A DNA stretch of 5,026 nucleotides from an uncultured bacterium (GTDB lineage Bacteria > Bipolaricaulota > Bipolaricaulia > UBA7950 > UBA9294), in contig CAIOLV010000015.1 of assembly GCA_903859225.1 (NCBI GenBank), positions 1 to 5,026 on the forward strand, read 5' to 3'. The notes below the pieces were generated by a model. That model had not been told where the DNA came from. It saw nothing but the letters and a program-made list of their open reading frames with translations, and searched no databases. The translations under genes were made by a program, and so were the position numbers. Of this stretch, positions 1 through 5,026 are shown one piece after another. How positions within the stretch are numbered: the first letter of the stretch is position 1; each line of letters begins with the position of its first letter.

Positions 1-620
1 CCGATCTCCTCCTCGAACCCCGTGCCGGGGAAGATCGTGTACCCCGTCTGGTGAATCGAGACCGTGAGCACGTCTCGTGCGCGGTAGAACGCGTGCTGCA
101 CGCCATCCCCGTGGTGCGCGTCGATGTCGACGTAGACGACGCGCTTGCCCGCTTGGCGTAAACGCTCGATGGCGATGACGCCGTCGTTGATGTGGCAGAA
201 TCCGGAAGCGCGCGTCGGCATGGCATGATGTAGGCCGCCTGCCGGGTTGAAGGCGCGCGTCGCGCCGTGCAGCAGAGCCTCCGCTCCTGCGATCGATCCA
301 CCGGCGATGAGCATGGCCCACTCGTAGACGTCGGGGAAGATCGGGTTGTCGGTCGTCCCAAGCCCGTGGGCAAACTGGTTCGGCACCCACATTCCCGAGC
401 TGGCGAGTCGCAGGGCCTCGAGGTACCCCTGGGAGTGGAACCACAGCGCCTCGGCCTCCGTCGCCTCGCGGAGCGGCACGACGTCCACGTCCGGCCGGTC
501 CACGAGCCCATACTGTCCGCAGAGGTCAAAGAACAGCCCGAGGCGGTAGACCTTGAACGGATGGGCATCACCGAAATCGAACCGCAAGAGCTGACGTGGA
601 TCGACGAGGGTCTTCTTCAT
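1..620 (-). CDS. Histone deacetylase family (AcuC-like) zinc hydrolase, N-terminal 206 codons, 3' end beyond the window
   Basis: A cytoplasmic zinc-dependent deacetylase of the class I HDAC / AcuC / acetylpolyamine amidohydrolase superfamily, which removes acetyl groups from acyl-lysine or acyl-amine substrates. The translated minus strand gives the tandem histidines H131-H132 (LHHAMP), then GFCHINDG with F141, then VDIDAHHGDG. In the last motif D167 and H169 are the expected zinc ligands and D165 the charge-relay Asp. A GLGTTDNPIFP segment near residues 86-96 is typical of AcuC-like members. The third zinc ligand (a later Asp) and the catalytic Tyr lie outside the window, so activity cannot be fully judged. 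The ATG at 620 has GGGAG (626-630) five bases upstream and no in-frame ATG just before it. The gene follows the lipoprotein gene by 49 bp on the same strand. In Bacillus, AcuC deacetylates acetyl-CoA synthetase, but no acs or acu gene is visible here, so the substrate is unknown and I give no symbol. Confidence 0.93.
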   Translation of the reverse strand, partial: MKKTLVDPRQLLRFDFGDAHPFKVYRLGLFFDLCGQYGLVDRPDVDVVPLREATEAEALWFHSQGYLEALRLASSGMWVPNQFAHGLGTTDNPIFPDVYEWAMLIAGGSIAGAEALLHGATRAFNPAGGLHHAMPTRASGFCHINDGVIAIERLRQAGKRVVYVDIDAHHGDGVQHAFYRARDVLTVSIHQTGYTIFPGTGFEEEI

Positions 621-625
621 CGGGT

Positions 626-641
626 CTCCCGGGGCATCATA
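626..641 (-). promoter_or_regulatory. SD-like site and possible -10 box before the deacetylase gene
   Basis: On the minus strand, TATGAT (636-641) matches the sigma70 -10 consensus at five of six positions. GGGAG (626-630) lies five bases before the ATG at 620. The hexamer 17 bases upstream of TATGAT is TGGAAC, a poor -35 match. The gene may have a weak promoter of its own with a very short leader, or may simply be co-transcribed from the lipoprotein gene 49 bp upstream. The SD is more secure than the promoter. Confidence 0.35.
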
Positions 642-669
642 CCCTCGGCCCGCGGGCGGTTCCAGAGAG

Positions 670-1650
670 CTAGAACGGCCACACCTGGTAGACGTCGTCC
701 GGGGTCAAGCCCCACGGGTCGCAGCCGAGGTGGATCGACGGCGTGTCTCCCGCCGTTTCCGCGACGGCGTAGGAAACGCCGTTCAAGACGAGGAGCTGAG
801 CGCTGCAGGTGAGGCGGGACGCCCACGCTGGAGACACCGGGACGAGCGCGAGCACGTGGTCTGGCAGGTGGTCGGAATTCGTGTCGACGAATGCGAGACT
901 CGACGAGACGGAGCGAGCCCGGAGCAGGCTGACGAACAGGATGGCCGAGTCCTCACAGTCGCCCTCGCCGGCGACCAGCGTCTCGAGCGGATACCACGGC
1001 CAGTCTTGCCCTGTCGGGTCCGGCCGGTAGCGGATGGCGACCTGCACGAAGGCGAGGACGTCGTCCACGAATCCTTCGACGCTGTCGGCGTGGGTCCAGA
1101 AGATGCCAGCGTAGTCCCTCATCGTCGGGTCGTCGAGCGGGTCTGCCACGTAGTCGCCGTAGGCGTACGATTCGGCTGCCGTATTGCGGATGCGCGCCTT
1201 GTACATCTGGTAGAGGTCCCATGGAATGAGGAGTGTGCACGCATGCGGCGCGTCGTCGACGGACCACGCGAAGTCGCGGGCGACGTAGCCGTCAGGAACC
1301 GCCTGCGCCGACACGGTCCCGGTCTCCACATCGACTCCCCCGCGACCGTCCGACACCTCGAGCGCGATGGAGTGCGTTCCCGCGGCAAACGTCCGTGCCA
1401 CGACCGCGCCGGTCGCCGTCTCGGTGTTGTCGAACGTCCATGCGTAGGTCAGAAGATCCCCGTCCGGGTCGCGCGACGCGCGGGCGTCCAGCTGCACGGT
1501 GAGCGGCGCGTATCCCGACTCGGGCGAAGCCGTGAACGACGCCGTCGGGGCGCGGTTGGGGCCCGGTCCCAAACACGAGGTCAACCCCGCGAGCAAGAAA
1601 CACGCGGCGAAGAGCGAGAGAACGGGTCGCAGACCGTCATGGCGGCGCAT
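670..1650 (-). CDS. Secreted lipoprotein with PKD-like domain and transglutaminase-like (cysteine protease fold) domain
   Basis: A 326-aa exported lipoprotein. Residues 1-26 form a type II signal peptide: RR near the start, a hydrophobic stretch, and lipobox LTSC with Cys26 as the acylated residue. Residues about 33-115 look like a PKD/Ig-like beta-sandwich (APTASFTASP, DPDGD, YAWTF, ALEVSDGRGG). Residues about 130-326 contain a transglutaminase-core signature, LETLVAGEGDCEDSAILF, with nucleophile Cys232. Candidate His265 lies in PDHVLALV, and the third residue may be E298 or D302. The family includes peptidases, amidases and cross-linkers, often acting on cell-wall or surface proteins, so the substrate is unknown. 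D256, N258, D260 and D264, just before His265, resemble a calcium-binding loop. The ATG at 1650 gives a complete signal peptide but has no SD. A -10-like TACAAT eight bases upstream suggests a leaderless message. The deacetylase gene follows 49 bp downstream. Confidence 0.88.
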   Translation of the reverse strand: MRRHDGLRPVLSLFAACFLLAGLTSCLGPGPNRAPTASFTASPESGYAPLTVQLDARASRDPDGDLLTYAWTFDNTETATGAVVARTFAAGTHSIALEVSDGRGGVDVETGTVSAQAVPDGYVARDFAWSVDDAPHACTLLIPWDLYQMYKARIRNTAAESYAYGDYVADPLDDPTMRDYAGIFWTHADSVEGFVDDVLAFVQVAIRYRPDPTGQDWPWYPLETLVAGEGDCEDSAILFVSLLRARSVSSSLAFVDTNSDHLPDHVLALVPVSPAWASRLTCSAQLLVLNGVSYAVAETAGDTPSIHLGCDPWGLTPDDVYQVWPF

Positions 1651-1658
1651 GGGGCGGC

Positions 1659-1687
1659 ATTGTACGCCGGACTTCCCGGGCGAACAA
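1659..1687 (-). promoter_or_regulatory. Predicted sigma70-type promoter of the lipoprotein gene (leaderless)
   Basis: Reading the minus strand, TTGTTC (1682-1687) is separated by 17 bases from TACAAT (1659-1664). The -10 box matches consensus at five of six positions and the -35 at its first three (TTG). Only eight bases separate the -10 box from the ATG at 1650. A start site at the usual distance would therefore fall on or within a base or two of the ATG, giving little or no 5' leader. The absence of an SD sequence agrees with this. Confidence 0.5.
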
Positions 1688-1754
1688 CGCGCGCCGGTGC
1701 ACCTGTTGGGCGGCTCTGCGCGGCAACATCAACGATGGCGCGACGCCCTTCCGC

Positions 1755-1760
1755 TATACT
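1755..1760 (+). promoter_or_regulatory. Candidate -10 box (TATACT) of the S55-murF operon
   Basis: TATACT matches the sigma70 -10 consensus at five of six positions. It stands out as an AT-rich patch in GC-rich DNA and lies 37 bases before the ATG at 1798. That would give a leader of roughly 30 bases containing the SD. No convincing -35 hexamer is present at 16-19 bp upstream, so the promoter may need an activator or another sigma factor. Confidence 0.4.
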
Positions 1761-1783
1761 CGTGCGCACGAAGCGTGACGGCG

Positions 1784-1790
1784 AAGGAGG
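1784..1790 (+). promoter_or_regulatory. Strong Shine-Dalgarno site for the S55 gene
   Basis: AAGGAGG lies seven bases before the ATG at 1798. It decides the start within a reading frame that stays open far upstream, to about 730, across the antisense of the lipoprotein gene. Confidence 0.8.
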
Positions 1791-1797
1791 AGACGTG

Positions 1798-3633
1798 ATG
1801 CGGCTCAGCGTGGCCATTTGTGTCCTAGTTGTGGCTCTCGCCTCGATTGGCGGCAGCCCCGCCCAGAGATCGGAGTTCCTGTACCTGAACGAGATCAAGG
1901 TCGGGATGACGGGGATTGGCAAGACGGTCGTTGCCGGCGACGTGATCAGCGAGTTCGCGGTCGAGGTGCTTGGGGTGATCGACGAACCGGGGACGTTGTC
2001 CGACTTCATCGTCGTGCGCGTGAGCGGCGAAGCGATCGGGCGCTCGGGGGGCATCGCCCAAGGGATGAGCGGAAGTCCGATCTACGTCGGCGGGAAGTTG
2101 ATCGGCGCCCTGAGCCGCGCCGCAACCTGGTCGAAGGAGATCACGCCGATCGGCCTCGTCACGCCGATCGAGCCGATGCTCGCCGTCCTCGATTCGGCAA
2201 AGACGGTGTCGATGGCGCCGGACGCCGGGTCGGTTCTCGGCGGGGTTCTCCTGGTCGAGCGTCCGTTCGCGCCGAGCGCCGCGGAAGTGGCCTTGCAGCC
2301 CGACGCGATCTTCTCCTATCCGGTGTCGACTCCGCTCATCGCCGTGGGGCTTTCGGCTCGCGCGGCGTCGGTGCTGATGGGTGGCGAGAACACGATGGCA
2401 CGTCCGCAGGGAACGCTCTACGACTTCTTGCCGGCTCAGTCGATGGCGCCGGCTGTCGCCGGGCTCTCGTCGCTGTCGCTCGAGCTTCTCCCGCTCGCCG
2501 GTGCGGCCGCCGGCTCCGGCAATGCGAGTACCGGAGCCGCATCGCCGTCCACGGCACCGGTGCTGACGCCCGGCGGTTCGTTGGGCGTTGCCCTCGTGTC
2601 CGGAGACATCACCGTCGGCGCGCTCGGCACGGTGACGTACGTGGACGGCGACGGCGTCATCGGGTTCGGCCATCCATTCATCTCGAACGGCGCGTCTGCG
2701 TTCCCACTCACGACAGCCACAATCATCGACACGATGAAGGCGCTCGACGCGTCGTTCAAACTGGGAACGATTGGGAAGGCGGTCGGCGTCATCAGCGAGG
2801 ACCGCATGGCGGCGATCGGCGGTCGGATCGGCGGGCAAGCGTCGACGATCGACCTCCAGTTGTCCGTCGACAACCTGGACGACCATGCGAGCCGCACCCT
2901 CAAGGCCCGCGTCGTCGATGAGCCGCGTCTCTTGCCCGAGCTTCTCCTATCGTCCGGGTTCGAGGCCATCGACTCCGTTCTCGATCGCGTCGGCGCCGGC
3001 ACCGTCGAGGTAACCTACCAGATCACGGGCGACGGGATGCCGTCCTCGCTCGAGCGCAAAGACGTATTTCTCAGCACGAGTGACATCGCCCTCTATCCGC
3101 CCTGGCAGCTGGCGGAGATCGTCGCATTTCTCCAGTACAACGAGTTCGCCGATCCGAAGATCACGCAGATCTCGGCGTCGATGCGGGTCACGAGCGAACT
3201 CCGTGCCATTCGCATCGAGAGTCTGATGCTCGACAGCGTCGTCTACTCACCGGGAGATACCATCCAGTTCACGCTCGTGATGCAGACGTTCCAAGGGGAA
3301 CGGATCGTCCGCACGGGCGAGTTGACGATCCCCGAGGATCTGATGGCGACCGACCTCGTCGTTCGCGCCTACGGCGGACCTCGGATGATCGAAAAGGGCG
3401 AGGCGCCGGACACGTTTGAGAGCCTCGCGGACGTGATCCACCTCCTCGAGACGATTCCCACGTACGAGACAGCGACGGTCGAGCTGTTCGCCGTGGACCC
3501 CTACTTGTCCAGTAGCGGGGAAGCGCTCTACGGCGTTGCGAAGGCGTCGCACGACTACCCAGGGTACGTGGTCTACGACGAGCGGGACGTGCGGGCGTTG
3601 CTGCTCTCCCCCTCGGCGGGCAGCTCGCAGTAG
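1798..3633 (+). CDS. Exported SpoIVB-type peptidase S55 family protein
   Basis: A 611-aa protein. Residues 1-22 are a Sec signal peptide with probable cleavage after SPA. Residues about 27-130 contain the S55 hallmarks: GMTGIGKTVV, VEVLGVIDEPG and SGGIAQGMSGSPIY, with Ser91 the likely nucleophile, then KLIGALSRA and ITPIGLVTPIEPML. A less conserved part (about 135-230) and a low-complexity Ala/Gly/Ser/Pro linker (about 234-258) follow. Next comes GSLGVALVSGD, then GTVTYVDGDGVIGFGHPF with His292 as the candidate catalytic histidine, and a conserved-looking stretch to about 345. The rest (about 350-611) is an extension with a probable beta-rich part near 475-528. Bacillus SpoIVB is a serine peptidase in sporulation signalling. 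Long homologues like this also occur outside spore-formers and their function is not established. The ATG is fixed by AAGGAGG and the signal peptide. murF follows after 16 bp. Family membership is solid, peptidase activity less so. Confidence 0.88.
   Translation: MRLSVAICVLVVALASIGGSPAQRSEFLYLNEIKVGMTGIGKTVVAGDVISEFAVEVLGVIDEPGTLSDFIVVRVSGEAIGRSGGIAQGMSGSPIYVGGKLIGALSRAATWSKEITPIGLVTPIEPMLAVLDSAKTVSMAPDAGSVLGGVLLVERPFAPSAAEVALQPDAIFSYPVSTPLIAVGLSARAASVLMGGENTMARPQGTLYDFLPAQSMAPAVAGLSSLSLELLPLAGAAAGSGNASTGAASPSTAPVLTPGGSLGVALVSGDITVGALGTVTYVDGDGVIGFGHPFISNGASAFPLTTATIIDTMKALDASFKLGTIGKAVGVISEDRMAAIGGRIGGQASTIDLQLSVDNLDDHASRTLKARVVDEPRLLPELLLSSGFEAIDSVLDRVGAGTVEVTYQITGDGMPSSLERKDVFLSTSDIALYPPWQLAEIVAFLQYNEFADPKITQISASMRVTSELRAIRIESLMLDSVVYSPGDTIQFTLVMQTFQGERIVRTGELTIPEDLMATDLVVRAYGGPRMIEKGEAPDTFESLADVIHLLETIPTYETATVELFAVDPYLSSSGEALYGVAKASHDYPGYVVYDERDVRALLLSPSAGSSQ
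2511..2539. repeat. Inverted repeat (9-bp perfect stem) inside the S55 linker
   Basis: CGGCTCCGG (2511-2519) and CCGGAGCCG (2531-2539) are perfect reverse complements separated by 11 bases. They could form a very GC-rich hairpin in the mRNA. The site lies in codons for the Ala/Gly/Ser linker of the S55 protein, before the His292 domain. No T-tract follows, so it is not a classical terminator. Confidence 0.6.
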
Positions 3634-3637
3634 GAGG
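3632..3637 (+). promoter_or_regulatory. Shine-Dalgarno of murF overlapping the S55 stop codon
   Basis: AGGAGG begins inside the TAG stop (3631-3633) of the upstream gene and lies 12 bases before the murF ATG at 3650, which is longer than usual. A weaker GAGGG (3643-3647) is only two bases from the ATG. The overlap suggests reinitiation or translational coupling between the two genes. Confidence 0.55.
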
Positions 3638-3649
3638 AGAACGAGGGCG

Positions 3650-5026
3650 ATGTTCTCGATCGAGGAGATCGCGCGCATCGTCGGTGGTAGACTCGTCGGC
3701 GCCGGATCGCCTGTGCCGACAGGGTTTACCGCCGACTCGCGCCGTGTGACTTCCGGAGACCTCTTTTTCGCGCTTCCCGGCGCGCGAACGGACGGCCACG
3801 CGTTCCTCGAGGATGCGCTCTCGCGCGGAGCGTGCGGCGCGGTCCTCTCAGACGATGCGCGTCGGCCCGCCCGGCCGCAGGCCTTCGTCTTCGTCGCCGA
3901 TGTTCCCGATGCGCTCCAGGCGTTGGCCCGCGCCTGGAGATCCCGGTTCTCGGTCCCTATCGTGGCCATCACCGGCAGCAATGGGAAGACGACCACGAAG
4001 GCGCTCGTCGCCCACCTGACCGAGGGAACCTTCGCCACCCACGTCGCGCGTGAGAACTACAACACGGAGATTGGCCTCCCCTTGGCACTTCTCGCCATGC
4101 CGCAGGGCGCGCAGCTTGGCGTGTTCGAGCTCGGCGCTGACCGGCCGGGAGACATCGCGCTCCTCGCGCGCCTCCTGCGCCCCTCGATCGGACTCCTGAC
4201 GTCGATCGGCCAGAGCCACCTTGAGGCGTTCAGCACGACCGAGGCGGTGGCTGCTGAAAAATGGGATCTCGTGCGCGCTCTCCCGCCCGACGCTGCGGTG
4301 TTCGTGAACGCCGATTCGCCCGAACTCCTGGCGCTTGCGGCGACCGAACGTCGGCCGAATCTCGTCACGGTCGGGCTCGCCCACGGCGAGGTGCGCGGAC
4401 GCCTCATCTCCGCCGTGCCGCGCCTTGTTCTGGCCGTCGACGCCCCCCCGCTCCGCCTCGAGACCAGCCTCATCGGAGAGCAGAACGCCACGAACCTCTT
4501 GCTTGCCGCGCTGTGCGCCGTCCGGCTCGGCGTTCCTCCGGCCGCCGCCGAGAAGCGTGCAGCGACCTTTCGCGCGGTGCCGCACCGCCTGGAATCTCGC
4601 CCGACGCGATTCGGTCTCCTGCTCGATGACGTCTACAACGCGAATCCCTCTTCGATGTCGGCCGCCCTGCGCGCTCTCGCCTCGTTCGGCGACGCGTCGA
4701 CGGTGCGCGCCGTCGTGTTGGGGGACATGCTCGGACTTGGGGATCGCACTGCGTCGCTGCATGCGGACATCGCGCGCCTCGTGCTCGACCTACCGATCGA
4801 CTTCGTCTATCCCGTCGGGGAGAGCGCCACGGCCGCCTTCCGCGCGACGGCCGACGCGCGAATCCGCTGGGTCGATCGGGAGACGATTGCCGCCGATCTT
4901 GTGGAGCGCCTCGGACGAGAGACCGACGCGGTGGTTCTGGTCAAGGCGTCGCGCGGAATGCGGTTGGAAGCACTGGTAGACGAAATCCTGCGCCTGGCGT
5001 CCCCCGGGTCACAAGACGGGGACGCG
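3650..5026 (+). CDS. murF: UDP-N-acetylmuramoyl-tripeptide--D-alanyl-D-alanine ligase (MurF), 459 codons, stop beyond the window
   Basis: A cytoplasmic ATP-dependent ligase that adds D-Ala-D-Ala to the UDP-MurNAc-tripeptide, the last cytoplasmic step of peptidoglycan precursor synthesis before MraY. All three Mur-ligase domains are visible. The N-terminal domain (about 1-95) has FTADSRRVTSGDLFFALPG and DGHAFL. The central ATPase domain (about 103-300) has the P-loop ITGSNGKTTT (108-116), ENYNTEIGLP, FELGADRPGDI and SHLEAF, with EKWDLV placing K204 as the likely carbamylated lysine. The C-terminal domain (about 311-450) has PHRLE, DDVYNANPSSM, VVLGDM and VKASRGMRLEAL. A typical MurF is about 450 aa, so only a few residues are probably missing. 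In place of the common EMGANHPGEI and YNANPDSM motifs it has ELGADRPGDI and YNANPSSM, both minor variations. The start is set by the N-terminal fit (MFSIEEIARIVGGRLVG) and lies 16 bp after the S55 gene. Confidence 0.96.
   Translation, partial: MFSIEEIARIVGGRLVGAGSPVPTGFTADSRRVTSGDLFFALPGARTDGHAFLEDALSRGACGAVLSDDARRPARPQAFVFVADVPDALQALARAWRSRFSVPIVAITGSNGKTTTKALVAHLTEGTFATHVARENYNTEIGLPLALLAMPQGAQLGVFELGADRPGDIALLARLLRPSIGLLTSIGQSHLEAFSTTEAVAAEKWDLVRALPPDAAVFVNADSPELLALAATERRPNLVTVGLAHGEVRGRLISAVPRLVLAVDAPPLRLETSLIGEQNATNLLLAALCAVRLGVPPAAAEKRAATFRAVPHRLESRPTRFGLLLDDVYNANPSSMSAALRALASFGDASTVRAVVLGDMLGLGDRTASLHADIARLVLDLPIDFVYPVGESATAAFRATADARIRWVDRETIAADLVERLGRETDAVVLVKASRGMRLEALVDEILRLASPGSQDGDA

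Larger units (their letters stand above)
1651..1797. other. Divergent intergenic region between lipoprotein and S55 genes
   Basis: A 147-bp region that must drive transcription both ways. It holds the TTGTTC/TACAAT pair facing left (1659-1687), an 8-bp palindrome GGTGCACC near its middle (1696-1703), and a TATACT box facing right (1755-1760). A 12-bp palindrome (1760-1771) and the SD AAGGAGG (1784-1790) follow. I see no small ORF or RNA gene in it. The palindromes could be operators, but short GC-rich palindromes also arise by chance. Confidence 0.6.

Noticed and set aside
648..657. Palindrome GCCCGCGGGC between lipoprotein and deacetylase genes, considered as a terminator
   Set aside because: The stem is at most five base pairs with no loop and no T-tract follows, so it does not support a terminator call.
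267..812. Plus-strand ORF opposite the deacetylase gene
   Set aside because: It crosses the boundary between two real minus-strand genes, has Arg-rich composition and lacks an SD. The minus strand carries unmistakable HDAC motifs.
1675..1703. Short palindromes CCCGGG and GGTGCACC in the divergent region
   Set aside because: They are too short to stand out in GC-rich DNA. They are mentioned within the intergenic entry but not called as operators.
730..1797. In-frame upstream extension of the S55 reading frame (open for over 1 kb)
   Set aside because: It lies antisense to the lipoprotein gene, reads as Arg-rich low-quality protein, and the strong SD plus signal peptide fix the start at 1798. 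The openness comes from GC-rich codon bias.
1825..2886. Long minus-strand ORF (353 codons) within the S55 gene
   Set aside because: Arg/Asp/His-rich composition, no recognisable motif, and it fully overlaps a well-supported gene. It is a codon-bias shadow, as is the plus-strand ORF at 1818-2921.
3634..3649. Possible separate murF promoter
   Set aside because: The 16-bp gap and the end of the S55 gene show no -10-like AT-rich patch. Co-transcription is simpler.
3848..4762. Minus-strand ORF (304 codons) opposite murF
   Set aside because: Arg/Glu/Gly-rich composition without domain signals, and antisense to an intact MurF.

Overview
This is a high-GC bacterial chromosomal window with four protein-coding genes. 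Two are on the minus strand (left) and two on the plus strand (right), diverging from a 147-bp intergenic region at 1651-1797. Both outermost genes run off the window. Strong G/C preference at third codon positions in all four genes produces many long spurious ORFs on the opposite strand. A gene for MurF, lipoprotein and Sec-type signal peptides, SD-like ribosome sites and sigma70-like -10 boxes all point to a peptidoglycan-containing bacterium. The phylum cannot be fixed from this sequence. The mix of an AcuC-type deacetylase, a PKD/transglutaminase lipoprotein and a long S55-type protein resembles what is seen in deep-branching or uncultured high-GC lineages, but that is only an impression.

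Left half, minus strand: a secreted lipoprotein (326 aa) with an N-terminal PKD-like domain and a transglutaminase/cysteine-peptidase-like domain comes first (1650 to 670). After 49 bp comes the start of a class I histone-deacetylase-family (AcuC-like) zinc hydrolase, of which the first 206 codons are present (620 to 1). The lipoprotein gene has a good -35/-10 pair placed so close to its ATG that its mRNA is predicted to be leaderless. The deacetylase gene has an SD-like site and a possible -10 box of its own.

Right half, plus strand: a 611-aa exported protein of the SpoIVB peptidase S55 family (1798-3633) is followed after 16 bp by murF (3650 to the window end, 459 codons with no stop). The SD of murF overlaps the stop codon of the S55 gene, so the two are probably one operon. 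The S55 protein carries its serine motif (GMSGSP, near residue 91) before its GHP motif (His292), the reverse of the order in Bacillus SpoIVB. A 12-bp perfect palindrome lies at the predicted transcription start of this operon.

The genes do not form a recognisable single pathway. The pairing of an envelope-located S55 protein with the cytoplasmic MurF suggests a cell-envelope theme on the right. The left pair (a surface lipoprotein and a cytoplasmic deacetylase) has no obvious shared substrate. I saw no RNA genes, CRISPR arrays, insertion sequences or phage genes.
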